This document shows, piece after piece, positions 11,236 to 24,878 of a DNA stretch of 64,000 nucleotides. The position numbers were made by a program, and so were the translations under genes. This DNA is from Sipunculus nudus (lineage: Eukaryota; Annelida; Sipuncula; Golfingiida; Sipunculidae). The first letter of the stretch is position 1. Each line of letters begins with the position of its first letter. The notes under the pieces are model-generated. The model saw only the letters and a program-made list of their open reading frames with translations, was not told where the DNA came from and searched no databases. The stretch lies in contig CM049308.1 of the NCBI GenBank assembly GCA_026874595.1, positions 14,837,501-14,901,500 of the forward strand, read 5' to 3'.

Positions 11236-14200
11236 CCTACTAAAACAAAAAGTAGTTGAAGCGAATAAGATAAAGAACGAACAAACGTAGTGTATGTAGT
11301 CTATATATATCAAATTAAGAATAAATTTAATATAAAAAATATATATTTATGGTCGCAGGCTCTGTCTCCTTTGAGCCTTCCAGTGTTTAAAATTCCGGAT
11401 CTGCCAGAAAAATATTCATGTTTCTACCATTTACTAACATGGAACATTGACTGTTTAATGTTACCTTGTTAACGAACACAACATGCAGTTGATTATTTAG
11501 CTGACCAAATCTTTAAGTGCCAAGAAACACGATTAGAGTTAGTGTATTGTCTGAAACTAATGGGTGTTATATTGTTTATTCATGTCGCCAGACTAATTAT
11601 AAAGGAAATACATTGACACCTTTCTTAATAAAAGATAATTTTGATGTTTATATTTTACGTTTTACAGTATACCATATAGGTTTTTTAGGAGTTGGGATTC
11701 TGCCGCGACAAAAATAAGTCCTCTATGTGTAATTGATATTTATATTCATTATGTTCAATCATAATTACATTATCAGAGGCAAGTATATGGACTTATTCAA
11801 ACACAATACGCATTACAGTGCCCTGAGCTGCCCTCAGCTCTACGCACTGTTATACCAGCGCCACGCATTTCGGACCTCTGATATTAAAGAGTCTACGGCC
11901 AGGGTACTAGCGTCAAGTTAGGCTTACCAGCTCAATGTAAATGCCTATTTATGGCTACTGCTATAACGGCACAGTTAGTTCATCTTGTATAAGTCTTACT
12001 ATATACACTGATAGGTTTGTTTGTGTGTATTTTAGCATATTTGCTCAACAGTTACGCCATTTTGATGATTTGTGGAGGGAAAGGGGAAATCAAGGAACAA
12101 CGCATAGATATTTGGAGGTTAATTGGATCACCGTCATAATATAAACCCTTTAAAGAACGGTTGATAAAATATTTTTGTTGGAGTGAACCGCCTCCATTTT
12201 ACGTATGCTGGCTTAACTAAGTACTATATACAACTGCAGAATTTGATTTCGGTTTGCAATTACGTGACAGGGCGGTAGCAAAGGATCATCCTGACATCAA
12301 CCATGCAGGCTCGGTGTGTATAATCACCCCATGCAGGGGTTAAAAACCGAGGAAACCCGTAAAGCGCACTCTTTCGTGATTTGAATTAAGCCTGCAAAGA
12401 GCCTGAACTGGGTGATAATTCTTACGCCCCGCTCCTCGTCTAACATATACGAACACACGATATCCCGGCTTTGAGCCCTGTGTACTATCCGTAGACCACG
12501 GCCGGTCATTGAGTGATAATAAATAATTCATAAAATTTGCAGTAATTTTCTTACTTGCGTTATTTGAAGAGCAACCTACTTTTTAGTGGCCCCATTAAAA
12601 TCAACATGACAATATCTCAAAACTTGTTTCCTTATTTTTTGCCCTCCCAAATCTCATTCTTGCTTATAATTGAAATTCTGTTTCTTTTTCTATCAAAACA
12701 AAATTAAGATTTATTTATGTGTGTGAATTCCGTCGTATGTTTCCACGTAATCTCAAACCGTCTCTCGGAAGAACAGATGTTATTCTGAACAGGCTATTTT
12801 ATTTTAAATAAATTGAAATAAAAAAGATTTTATAACCTTGATTAATTATGCCTTGGCATCAAAGATTTCAAAAACTTGATTGTATATTCATCTAAAGAAT
12901 ATTAAAAGAAAAGAACACCTAAACAAACTGTGCTGATAACGAACCGAAGGTGGCCTTTGCATAAACTCAAGTAAAACATTAACAGTATACTTCTGATGTT
13001 GATTTAATTTAAATTTAAGCCCGAATATAAGGTTTTATACGTCGTCACTGGCTTTAAGGCAAACACCAATTGCTAAACTAATTCCCTAGAATCTCTTTTT
13101 TAATATTTTTTTTACCAATGGTAACATTTTTATGTGGAGGTTAGACTTGCAGATTATCCTCCAGCCCCCCTCGAGCACACTAAACATGCCCAGAACCGCT
13201 GAGTCAGCGCTTTCTTGTAAAACCAAGTTTCCTCTTCACAAGACAGTACTCTCATCAAACGCCGGGCCTACAAAGGCTGGTTTTATCATACTTTCAAATG
13301 ACGTGAACACATGATTTACCATCTGTGGGCGAGTAACCAAATTTATTATCTGTGGTAAATTTATTATTTGTTATAAAATATTTTTTCCAGCGCGGATTCC
13401 TTTTTTTTCTATGATTTAACGTCTGATGTATGTGTTACGTATATAGGTTGAATAAGTTTTTTTTGTCTATCATGTTACTATAAACAGGCTATTCGCACAG
13501 CAGTCATGCCGATAATAAGTACTATTCGCAAGTTTTCAAGGCCGCCTTTCCAATAGTATATGTAAAATCAGCGCTACTTAATAGCACGTATTGTTGCAGA
13601 ATCGTTTTCATCAAACTTATAATAGGCTCTAGTTGTAAACAATTTAAAAAAGTCAAAATACGCGACTATTGCGTGGCCGCCGGTTAGCTGTCACGACCGG
13701 ATTCCGACCGCTCAGGACTGGAAAATATAATATTCTTTTATAATGTACATGAACCAATTTTCATAATTAGCATACGACATATTGAAAATGAATGTCATGC
13801 AAAAAAAAGGCAATACAACCGTCGTGCGGATAGACACTTCCATGTTTGTGCGTGCGTGCGTGTGTGTGACTTCTTAGTGGTAACATCGGATGATAAAAAA
13901 TGTTAAAATCCCTCTTAATATATAGATTTTTTAAATCATGAGAAGAGAACCCCACAACCAGTGACAGCTGAAAAAAAAACTTGCCCAAATGTCAGAAACA
14001 GCAGGGAATTGGTAACGACAGCCTGTTGATAAGCTTCCAAACCAGCCCCATCCGTAAGCTGATCCAGGGCTTGAAACCCAAATAAGCTGTAAATGTCTGG
14101 ATTCTCAACTGATATGCCATCCGATCTCGTAGCGGCCAGACGATGGCGGAGGCAGCTGCACTGTAGTCATTGGTTTGCTGGTAGATAGACCGTCAGCCCT

Positions 14201-14680
14201 GAGTTCTGATGCCTGCTCTTTTTGCGGCCAAAATACCCAATACATATGCAGTGACTTTTGAAGCACTTAAAGCCATTTGAAGGAAAACCAATAATTGGCA
14301 CCTTTTCATGACCTATTCAAGGTTCCAAATGAGGCTTTCTGATGTAAATAGATCAATTCCTGCTGTTATCTGCAGATTCTAAGTCAAAGGTTGGGTTTTA
14401 TCCGCGTTCTTAATGTTTTCCCCCTCGGTTACGCAATAAAAGTTACACAAATTGATCCTGGTATCAGGCAAAACGAGTATCAACGGCACGTTCCGTCCAA
14501 AATCCTCGCTTTCCGGGACTTTTTCCTTTCGATTTAAGGTTCATGGTGGAGAAATAGGATGAAAGGAGATTGGCTGGTTGATTGAAGGAGATTCCCTCAC
14601 AAATTTAGTTTTTTTATCACACTAAGGGTACACTGTACACCCGTGATACAAATTACAAAAAAAATCAAATGCTCAGTGGA
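11236..14680. other. No gene recognised
   Basis: AT-rich, with a tRNA-like head on the minus strand at 12.45-12.51 kb (listed separately). Minus-strand frames around 13.14-13.31 kb are interrupted by a stop and have no recognisable content. Confidence 0.5.
12445..12507 (-). repeat. tRNA-like SINE head (weak)
   Basis: The minus strand reads TGGTCTACGGATAG (A-box-like) followed about 44 bases later by GTGTTCGTATA (a worn B box). The spacing is tRNA-like, but the arms do not pair well. Probably the promoter part of an old tRNA-derived SINE. Confidence 0.3.
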
Positions 14681-14690
14681 TCTTGAAAAT

Positions 14691-14880
14691 AATACTACTA
14701 CTAATAGTAGTAATAATAATAATAGTAATTAAAATAAAAATAACAATAATAATTATAATAATAATAATCTTTAAAACAATAAAACTAATAATAATAATAA
14801 TAATAATGATAAAATTTAAAAAAATACTAATTCTACTACTACTACTGCTTATAGTAATAATCTTTAAATAATAATAATAA
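14691..14880. repeat. Compound AAT/ACT trinucleotide-rich tract
   Basis: Degenerate AAT, ACT and AGT triplets with short AT-rich gaps. The isoleucine-rich frame here is an artefact. Confidence 0.9.
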
Positions 14881-16727
14881 TAAGTGTTTTACTATTACTT
14901 TATCGATTACCACAACTTCTTTTTTATATACCACTACTTTATGTTATTAAGCAATATAAACTTGTATTACGTAATAAATATTAACAAATAATCAACGAAA
15001 AACGTGTCATTTACGCCAATAAAAACATATAAGAAACACAAACAACACATTATTGTCCTTATCACGTGTCTGGAGCTTGCCGGTTGGTCAGTTAAAACAT
15101 CTAATGGTAAGTAAGTATAAAATCAGGCCACAGGTGTAATGCAACCGAGTGGCATAGACAGGGATTCTGTGAGACGGATACGCATTGAAAACACCCTAAC
15201 GAGAAGGTACCTTAGATATCTATATTAAACAACTCTGCTAACTACTGTCCACGTGAAAGATATCTGACAGTTATACAAGATGTACCGTGGACGTGAAAGT
15301 CCCTATAGATAAATAACAACGAATATATCTTGGGTTGGTGTTTACGGTATTTAATGTTCCATTACTGCAGAAAATTGTCCCATTTTTTCTGTGCTTTCCG
15401 AAGTTTGTTCAGGAATAAAATATTACATGACTTTCCAATACAGATATGATTGGATTGTCATTCAATAGATAGGAAGGTTAATTAATCACGTCTCAAAACA
15501 GTTTTTGAGAAAACCATAACTAGTGCATGAGTATAATGAAACGACGACAAAATTAAAACGCAGCAATTTTAATTTCTTATATCAGCTCAGCGTTTCTGCG
15601 TTGATTAGTTGAATGAAGTAACAGTGTGTCACGGATAAAAAAAGTTTAGGTTGCATTGTACACCGGAAATTAAGGTATACACTTTTTTGTGATTAACAAT
15701 TCAGAATTCTACCTCTCTTTAAAATTAATAAATAACAACAAAAAACTTGCATAAATGAATGATATTTGGCCAGTTTCAGACTAATGAGTTCAATTGTTAA
15801 CTACTGGTTTACGAGGTCAACAGAGGAGAAGACGTTACAGTTAAACAGTTAACGATCTGATAGTGAAAGATAATTAACCTTAAACATTGATTGTCTTGTC
15901 GCTACCAAAAAATATATTTAGCTCGTTGATAATTTATGTCTCCCTGACTGGATACAGTCGGAAAACCACAACTGATTGGGATTTTGTTTAGGACCTTTTC
16001 CGAGGCGTGCAGTCGTGCTGATTAAATTACGGAACCCAGACGACAAAGTGCTGAATGAAAGCTCTAACATGTTCAAATAATCAGTGTTAATTAGTTAAAA
16101 CACAATGGTCTTTAAAAAGACGAAGACATTTTTCTTCGCCCTAGGAAACAATTGCGGCAAATTTTCTATTGAATAAAATTTAAGCCGGAACATTACACCT
16201 TATAAATGTATAAAGTTTCAGTAGGACCGAATCAAGTCAGGATTCAGATATTAACAGTCAAGAAAAAAACAATCAAGCTTTAAATATAATTAAACCAAAA
16301 TATTTTTAATGTTTAATAAGCCTTAATGAAGCAGTAGTTTTAAATATAACGAAATCAAACTGGAGTTTAATATGCTGTTCGCTTGCACTCCGGAATTGTA
16401 AACAGGTCATGTATTTTATAGTTCATAGAAATCCACGAATACCGTATCACTGTCTTATAGTGACAACAGTGCAACTTATTTCAAATGTTTGAACAGTTTT
16501 TATATAATCATATTGCCCTTCCATTTTCCAGAATAAACTAACCATATTTTAATATATGATAATATTCATATCACAGTCTGCATGAAGCTTTTTGATTGAC
16601 ACATTTTAAATTGTCGCCTCGTCATGGTTGTCACCTTGGTCATTGATACTGAGTCTAATTAGGCTTTCGGTCCTATGACTGAAGCCGTATAACATAAGGC
16701 TATAAAGTATAAGTAAGTATACGGCAG
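14881..16727. other. No gene seen
   Basis: AT-rich sequence without recognisable exons or repeats. Confidence 0.6.
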
Positions 16728-17240
16728 TGCCACGGATAGGTCCGGGGTGATCCGGGCTGTAAGCCGTAGCGCTGCCGGGATGGTCCGGGACAGTCCGGGA
16801 TGGTCCGGGAGGGCGAGCCGGGGCGATTCTTGGTGATCGGGGGCGGAATGTAATCCGTGGTGATCCGGGGTCATCCGTAGCTCTGACGGGGCTATGCCGT
16901 GGGTGTCCTTGCCACTGCCGTGGAAGTCCGGGGCACTACCGTGACAGTCCTTGGAGGTCCGGGACGTTGAAAAACCACCCCAACTACCCCGGGAGAGCGA
17001 CAGACCATCAACGCAGAGCCCAGGACTTCCACGGCAGTGCCCCGTCGGAGCTAAGAATCACCCCGGACTATACCGGGACACACCGTGGCGTTGCCGGGAC
17101 GGTCTGGGGCTCTGCCGGGACGGTCCGGGGTGATCTGGGGTGCTGCCGTGGTGGTCCGAGGCTCTGCCGGGGTTATTTCCGGTGCATCGGAGGTGCTGCC
17201 GGGATGGTCCTTTTTCGCTGCCGAGACGACCGGGGGCTAG
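16728..17240. repeat. GC-rich degenerate minisatellite
   Basis: About 500 bases of strikingly GC- and CpG-rich sequence in an AT-rich setting. It is built from short variants of GGTCCGGGG, GTGATCCGGGG and GCTGCCGGGA, with units of about 11-15 bases. Frames are open on both strands because of the repetition. No domain or signal is readable in any of them. Confidence 0.75.
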
Positions 17241-17477
17241 CGTCAAATTGACCCTCTGGCATTACGACCAGATTACTGGGGCCAGAGTGTCAAGACACCT
17301 ACGTCTGAGGACCGCATTATAAGGCCTTATGAAGATGCAAATATTTTCGTCATTTCTGACAACGCTTCATGGGCTACTGGTACACTGTCAATCAACATAA
17401 ATCAGACCATTCGTTAGCATTTTTGTGTACTTTCTAATAATAACAAATATGAACGAGAAAAGTTCCTGTTTAACCCA

Positions 17478-17765
17478 GCACATTGGTAAATCCCTCGGCA
17501 TGTTCGTTGAATTTATGACCGCATGAACACAAGCATGGCTCGCACGGGTTACAGGACGCAGGCTACTTGCAGGCGACACAGGAAATGCCCCTCGTCCATG
17601 GAGACGGTGTTTCAGTTTGGGTTCCGAGCTCACATATACACTATTGTGTTTATTCACCATTCTAAGCATAATATTGAGAATATGGGCCGTTTACCACATA
17701 TGAATGCAACCAGATGCAAGACCACTGCGATACATTCCTCCACATTACTAGTATCACGACTCGAG
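17478..17765. repeat. Dispersed repeat, copy 2 (related to 7.44-7.71 kb)
   Basis: See the matching blocks ACATTGGTAAATCCCTC, GCATGTTCGTTGAATTT and ATCACGACTCGAGCA. Probably a SINE or MITE relic; class not determined. Confidence 0.45.
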
Positions 17766-17811
17766 CAGGCTTACCAGCCCGATTGCCTACTGAGTCGGGT
17801 TGTCACGGCTA

Positions 17812-17915
17812 ACCCGGGGCTCAACCGTAGTGCTGCTGTGTGAAATGGCGATTTCTGCCGAAAGACACCCCGGATCACCACGGACCACCCCGGACCATAT
17901 TCGGGATGATCCGTG
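17812..17915. repeat. Satellite-like GC-rich block related to 16.7-17.2 kb
   Basis: Repeats of CACCCCGGATCACCACGG and ACCACCCCGGACC, the reverse complement of motifs in the minisatellite 600 bases upstream. It is a detached, inverted piece of the same repeat. Confidence 0.6.
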
Positions 17916-18329
17916 GTAATCTTTGTCTATTCAGTGGGACTGTAGCTTTTAGCAAAATCTCTGACATTTTAAAATTGAATTAATTTAAAGCTCTCGGGTC
18001 TCCCTTCCCTTCAGTTTTGTAGTTTTTTAATACTTCCGGTTTACTTTCCGACTTCTAATCCCCAGTACCAGTTCGATTAAGTATATCTGGCATCAGTGAT
18101 GTACCCAACGTAGCACCATCTCTCTTGAAACCCACTAATTTAAGTTACCAATACTGTCACAAGCTCATGTGTAATTTATTCCATCTTAAAAAAAATTTGT
18201 CGAGGCAGTTTATGTTAAATGCGAAACTTCAGGGACTTACAGGTGCGGGCTTCCTCTCTTTGTATCACTTAAAACCATATGGAAATAGAATAATACCTTT
18301 TTACCGGCGTGGATTGTGTGTCTTCTAAA

Positions 18330-18334
<5 letters not shown>

Positions 18335-18396
<62 letters not shown>
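18335..18396. repeat. (TA)31 microsatellite
   Basis: Uninterrupted TA dinucleotides. Confidence 0.98.
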
Positions 18397-18399
<3 letters not shown>

Positions 18400-19675
18400 T
18401 TTAGAGTCTATTCGCATTCCGTCACACTTTCTTTACCAGGGTAAGCCCCACATTTTCTAAAATCCTCTATCCGTCATTAAATGATATATCATTCAGATGA
18501 TCAACTCGCAGAGTGGACGATTGTTTTTCTAAGGAAAAGCTCATAACCCCAGAGGGCGCTCTGTTATGAATGACAATGAAGGTTTTGAACTGTCTGCTCC
18601 CGAGAATTCTCCTGAGCGTCATTTCCTGATTGAGTTGGAGGACATTTAGGTCATTCACAGGTAATTAGGGCAATCAGTTGGATTTCTTTCTGTTAAAGCA
18701 GGTCCATATTATAGATTTGGCGATATGCCACAAAATATTTACCACGTTACGTCGCTTACTTTAGATGATATTATACACTAGTAATGTATCATTGCTCTAT
18801 TAGCGGGATTCTAAGCTGATACACAGAAATTTTAGGAAAATGATCTTTTAAACGTTAATCCGTTTTTTTATGCTATCGAAATCTTTTGGAAATACGACGA
18901 TGTATTTATATATAGGATATAACGGAATATAAATAAATGCTTAACAAAAATAAAAATGAGGCTGGATTAACATCCCATTTCCATTATAACAATGCCCAAA
19001 ACATGAAATCCCCAAACATCGCTCACAGTACTTATTTTCCTTAGCTAAATCCAATTCTCGGTATACGATGGCGGACTTATGGGCACCTTGGTTCACTTAG
19101 AGAATTATTTAGCAAAACATTTTGTTTAATTACAAAAACACACACTAACTAACAAAACATCAGCTTATCTGAAGTGAAGTTCAAACATATATAATGCCTC
19201 AATACTAGTATTCTCATATTCCTTATAATTTATATATTGGAGCCCTTACCATCTATGTGGAAAAGTAGTGATAGTAATTTTTTTTCAATCAAAAGAATTT
19301 TAGAGTTTTTTTGCAACATATATAATTACTCTTTAGTAAAAGGTGTATGGTAACATTGAATTCAAATCAATGAGGTATTTTTGATGACAAAGTGGATGAT
19401 CTAAGGCTGGAAAAGTTATTTATGTCTCAATAAAAAAAATCAGTTTGTCTGAATACACAAATCATTAGGATACCAAAGGAATAACCTATTACTAGCAACT
19501 ACTAAAATCGGTTATTTGGCCAAGCTCATCTGCAGATGGGCCGGTAATTTCATGGCACTGCATCCGTTTTACTGCATCGGCAGATGGGCCAGGTCGGGAA
19601 AAAGGGCTCAAACATATACATTAAGACAAAACTTAAGATACAGATATTTGGTATAACATCGGCAGGGATGTAGAA

Positions 19676-19769
19676 CTCGAGCCAACTTTTAACGTGACTC
19701 GAGGATTCCAAATCGGACTTGTACTCGAACTCGGAGGTAAGCACTCGAGAAATTGGACTTGGACTTGGA
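19676..19769. repeat. CTCGAGTCC-rich dispersed repeat, copy 2 (inverted)
   Basis: Reverse complement of part of the 4.4-kb copy. It contains GGACTTGTACTCGAACTCGG and GAGGTAAGCACTCGAGAAAT, and runs directly into a 12-bp tandem repeat. Confidence 0.55.
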
Positions 19770-19834
19770 CATCATTGACTACATCATTGACTACATCATT
19801 GACTACATCATTGACTACAGCGACTACATCATTG
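19770..19834 (+). repeat. 12-bp tandem repeat CATCATTGACTA
   Basis: Four exact copies, a shortened unit CAGCGACTA, then a partial fifth copy. Being a multiple of three it gives an open frame in several readings, without sign of coding. Confidence 0.9.
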
Positions 19835-22103
19835 AACCTAGGTATATCATCCATATATGATATACCTATAAGAGTGAGTTCACCAGTTCTGTCAAAGCAG
19901 ACCGACATTAAATTCAAAAGGATATGATTTGGAGATAATTATGAAATAGGTGAGGGGGTGGCAACCGGACGTGAAGTCATGTCGCAAATTTTGTTATTTC
20001 AAAGGATATGACCAGAAAAGGGCGCCGTGTAATCAAGGAAGATTAGGACAATTACAGGTAATATGACGGCATTTAATTTGTTACAATGAAGGCCCCATGG
20101 GCCCAAGTTTTTATACAAGCACAGCGATGTCATCATTAGTCGCCTTTGAGCGAGGCCAGGTTCAAGTTGTACCATCCACCTCGGCAGGAAACTGGGTAGT
20201 GCTATAAAATTAGACACTCTATAGCATGCAGTCCCATGGTTCACAAAAACGACGACTGTACCGTGCCAGGTCCCTTTTATCGGGCATCACTTCATGCATA
20301 CAATTCCAAGTTATTTTCTGCATAAGGCATTTTTATACCTTATTTTACACCTATGAATATTTAACCGTCAATATTCTAACCTCTTTCAAAATCATATATA
20401 TATACCTTTAGTATTGAAATGTTCGGCTTTTTGCACTGGAATTTGAATAAAAATTAAGGGTTGAATATTATACGCACATCAAAACTAGTTTTACGCAACT
20501 GTGAATCGACCACAGGAAGCCGCCCCCTCCCGGGCCCGCCACTGGTGATATGGAATAATCCTCTACGAAGTGTAAACCATGGGAGCAAGGTCAAGGTCAA
20601 ATAAACATCAGATGAAAATTGTCACCTAGGATCAATAATGTGCCCAAATGTCAGCTTAATAAAATCAGCCAAACAAATCGGAAACTATGACAGAAATAAA
20701 AAAAAATGAAATATATGGTTTTCCACTTGGGGGGGGGGGGGGGGTTAAACAATTTGAAGGAGAATAAAAAACCTGTAAACAGAGGTTATTAAGAGTGTTT
20801 TTCAGAGTCTAAAACTCTCCAAAGCTTATAAACGGGACATTCTGACTTTAAGAAATTCATGGCATTGCTTGGATTATCCATCGTAGGGATGTATGATGTA
20901 TCTGAATGATGTTTTTGTATGATATATTCGTACCATGTAATTATATTTTTATATTACTTTTTGTATTATTTTATTATGTTTTGTATTTGAATTATGCTAT
21001 GTTTTGTTTTATGTATTCATATTATGTAATTTTGTTTTTGTATCTGGTTTTTGCCTGGGAAAGCTGGTAGTCCTTTTAGAACTATTCTAAAAAAGTTATG
21101 AACTAATTTCAAAGATATATTTAGCAGGTTAGCTCAATAGCCGAGGAAAATTTCTAATCATTTTAAGGTAATCTGGTTCACCAATATATGTTTTGTTTGA
21201 GGATTCTTTAATCTTGCGAAATAGGTCTTTTTTCAAGGTAGCAGGGATACTGTAGTTACTCTTTTGTATTAGAGGAAACCTTAGGGTTGTATTTTTCGAA
21301 CAAGGTGAATTCCCATGTGTTTTTAATGTTAGTTTCAACTGCTTTTTAATTTAGCTCCCGATGCAGGGCGGAAGTTTGCTATATATAATTATTCTTAAAT
21401 GTTGTTTTAATACTTCATGCATGTAAACCAGTCTTTATAGTGGGCGACAAAAGTACTCTACTGGACAAAATGGACACTAACTCTGAGTCAGAGTAATTAC
21501 TGGAGTTCCGGAAACGAACGAATGGTTCCGAAGGGCGGTCATCCACGGTCCTCGAGTCTTAGCAGCGGCATCTCTTTGTGCCACTGATTAACTAGGTTTA
21601 TGGCCCGTCAGGCACATGGGGCACAGACCGGGTATTGACGTGTGACTCCAGTCCTAAAAACTTCTTGCTTTAACCTTATTTAAGTATAATGGTGTTTGTT
21701 CTATTCACCATTCAGCTGGGTTCACCCGAACGTGGACTTGTCAACCGGGTCACTGTTCAGGAAACCAGGAGAGGAACGTGATTGTCATAAGAGCCTAATT
21801 ATACGAACGCCGAGAATGGACTTTCAGTAATCAAACGCCTTAATTACTTAATTGCCCTCCTCGGCAAGTTACCGTTTCAGTGTCTCACGGTGTCAATCAA
21901 TTGGCTCATCGTTGTCTTTCCTCGCTCAGTCGAATGTCAAACCTCATATTTGGCCAGCATATTCGTTATGCATTGAAGAAAAGAATAATTTTCCTATGGG
22001 CATATTTTTTTTCGAGAAAGAGGCATCTATATGTTAATATCAAAGGGTATAGTCAATGATTAGATAATTTAATCGGACTGAACAAATAACCAGTACACGA
22101 AAA

Positions 22104-22132
22104 ACACACACACGCACACACACACACACACA
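22104..22132. repeat. (CA)n microsatellite
   Basis: About 14 CA units with one CG interruption. Confidence 0.95.
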
Positions 22133-22928
22133 ATGAACTGTTTCATCCCAGTGTATAGATTCGCGCGCATAAATCGAAACGCTGGCATCCCTAATTGAAT
22201 ACTGTAGCTATTTCTAAGTAAACCAAGAGCGACAATTTTCTCAACACAGAATCTGATTCTGAGGTCATTCTTTTTTTTTCAGATATATAATCCTAGTACC
22301 TACTTCATGCTCCCACCATTTTCTTTTTATTACCGCAAACACTCTTGAGTTAATACCAGCCATTATCTTTAATACCCTTAACACCCCGTTATTACCGTAC
22401 TTTATCGCAATGCACTACTTCACTCATACATTTGCACCAAAACATAGAAAGTATCAGCACCACCCTTGTTTATTGCTTTTAGCTTCATTATAAAAATCAT
22501 GCCGTATACACGGGAATAAACTGAAACAATACTCCGTAGAAGGGCACTTTTAATAGGTCAAATAGGGATTATACAATAAATATCAATAAGAAAATAAATA
22601 TTATCTTCTTGAAATGTTACGTATAATTTTTGTTTTCCATACATATCTAAGGGTTTCTTAATAATAAATGTACATATCTCTCTATATAAATTATATATTC
22701 TGCTTAAATTAATATCATTACATTGTTTGTTAAATACATTACGTGGTCAGTTAGCAAGCAGTGATGTTATCCTGGGAACCATCGGTACTACATGGTATTC
22801 CCGGAACTCCCCACGGGCAATATTAAATGATAAGACACAAGTATAACAGGATATGTAAGTTACTATTTACTTCATCAATTTACAGGATACTTCAAGCGTA
22901 AATAAGCATTCTTACATATTGACAGACT

Positions 22929-23254
22929 GACATAGTAAATGCTACTAATACATAAGTGTTATACCTGTCTAAGCAATATTGAAATATCCTACATTCCTTT
23001 TATTCGTACGATCTTTTATCCGAAAATGTATTTTTTTCCTGCAGTTGTCAGGTTAATGTGAACTTTATTCCGTGTGTGTTTTTATATCAGTGTCTTGAAT
23101 GACATAGTAAATGCTAATTGTGCATTAGTGTAACCGGTGTAAGCAATGTTTAAATATCCTACATGCTTTTTTGTACGTTCTTTTACTCGAAAACGTAATT
23201 TCCCTATAACTGTTGTGTTAATGTGAACTTTACTGCGTGTGTGTTTTTATACTA
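22929..23254. repeat. Tandem duplication, 2 x about 172 bp
   Basis: GACATAGTAAATGCT starts both copies (22929 and 23101). Both continue with AAGCAAT, AAATATCCTACAT, TTAATGTGAACTTTA and GTGTGTGTTTTTATA in the same order. Identity is roughly 75-80%, so the duplication is not recent. It lies downstream of GPA2. Confidence 0.85.
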
Positions 23255-24785
23255 CTTTTTTTTATAATAGTATCGCCATTCTATGGGCATTTTAGATATT
23301 CTCTGAAATTTTCTAACACTGAAGAGGAACGATTAAATAAAAATAATGAACGATGATAGCCTGAATTTTTTAAATAATTGCTAGCAGCTAGTTATACCAA
23401 AAATAATGAGAAATCCGCCATGAAGCTCTGCCCTGTGCGAGAAATCCGATAAGGAACTTTGACACGTAACGAGGATATACATCTTGCTGGGAGATTTAAC
23501 TTTTTTTTGCAAAGTTCTGTCAGAAATTATCTAAGATCCATTATTCACGAAGAAGATGAACCCTAGACATCTGGAACTGAAATATTGGACAGGAGCAGGC
23601 TTAGTTTAAAATTTTAAATCCGTATTAAATGATGAGTATTTGATTTGTTTCGAACTTAATAATTTCTTATTCAATCCTAGAATTTTGAAATTCATCAACA
23701 TCGCTACCTGATGTCTTAATCATATGTTCTACTTATAATGAATGTTTCACCATCTTGATCACTATACTCGTAATGGAAGCGAGGTGAAAAGTATGACACT
23801 AACTAAGCATTTTATGAGTTTGCTAAATTGGCATTAATGGCCACTTTTAATACTGCGCTGCTGTGGACCAGGTGTTTAAAACACCGGTAGCTCTTTAAGT
23901 CACGCAAGTTTCGTATCATCACCGGAACCTTTGATAAGCTTCCGTGTCTTTTCAAATTATTCTTGTTCGTCCTAGGGTTACCAGGGAGCAAATCTGAGAT
24001 ATGTTTGACAAAATATAAGCGAGGCTTTAATTAAGGACCCTAAACGAAACTTTTTGACAGAAGTATCTCTTTGTATTATTATTATTATTATTTTTATTAT
24101 ATTATAATTATTATTATTGTATTTTCTAAATCTATTGTCAGACATGGCAACATTCATTACAACACAGGAAGTGTTTACTTAATAGATTGGCAGAAAATGT
24201 GTGGGGACTTTAATACAGAAGATCTTATGCCTTCAAAAGAGTGGTTATTTTATATAAATTAAGCCATGTTGTTGGCATGGTAACTGTGAAAAATATATTA
24301 ACACTAAACAAGTAAAGTTCATATGGAAAAAAAAAGTTCTGGTTTTTGTGAGAATTATTTCTGCTTATCCATCGAAATTGCCACAGTATAAGGCCAGAGG
24401 CGATGCAGCCATGTTGGATAATCCGGGCATTGAACTAACGAGTTACATTCAGTGGACAGACCGGCTTGCCATTCTTGTCTTAAGTTGGCATTTCCGGTGA
24501 GAATTTTCTCGTGTAATATTTTTAGTAATAATTGAATCACCAAGCAAAGCAGCTTATGCAGATACAGCTAGCCAAGCTTATTCAAGACAAGACTATTTCA
24601 ATTGGTTAATTAACTCATCCAAAGTTCTGTTAAAAAGAGTTTATCTTATTGTAAGATCAGTCCAAAGAAGCCGATGTCTTAACTCATTTTTTTTACATCT
24701 AAACGTATTGAAATCGGTGGTGTAAATGCAAATGGCGCCGACAAGGCGTGTGTTCCCAGTTCGCTGACAGGGAGACGGTCGGTGG
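23255..24785. other. GPA2 3' flank; no other gene seen
   Basis: The GPA2 3' untranslated region must extend into the upper part of this stretch. An (ATT)n tract lies at 24077-24120. On the minus strand AATAAA occurs within that tract near 24.09 kb, which is too ambiguous to call as the polyadenylation signal. Confidence 0.4.
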
Positions 24786-24878
24786 CTAAGTCTTCCGGCA
24801 TACGGAACATGAACAGGTCTTGGCTGATCCAAAGGAGAATTCTTGAAAGCCGTTCAAACAGCGCACACGGACTTTAAC
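24786..24878 (-). CDS. GPA2: Glycoprotein hormone alpha-2, last coding exon: C-terminal knot cysteines and stop
   Basis: The exon opens at 24878, directly after an acceptor reading TTTTTTTGTATTTCAG, in phase 0, which matches the donor of exon 2. It encodes residues 97-126 and ends with TAG at 24786. The peptide starts V-K-V-R-V-R-C, continues with S-F-G-S-A-K-T, and ends C-S-C-S-V-C-R-K-T. Cysteines 103, 118, 120 and 123 complete a set of ten in the mature chain. The C-x-C-x-x-C ending is the conserved C-terminus of GPA2. Total length is 126 residues, normal for the family. In all six sequence positions that could carry it, no Asn-X-Ser/Thr sequon is present anywhere in the protein. The 3' untranslated region runs below 24786, but its polyadenylation site could not be fixed. 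Confidence 0.93.
   Translation of the reverse strand, partial: VKVRVRCLNGFQEFSFGSAKTCSCSVCRKT

Larger units (their letters stand above)
18397..22100. other. No gene recognised
   Basis: Contains the repeats at 19.68-19.83 kb, a G16 run at 20729-20744 and a T-rich stretch at 20.9-21.05 kb. A minus-strand frame of 63 codons at 18658-18467 has balanced codon use but no recognisable motif and poor splice sites. Confidence 0.45.
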
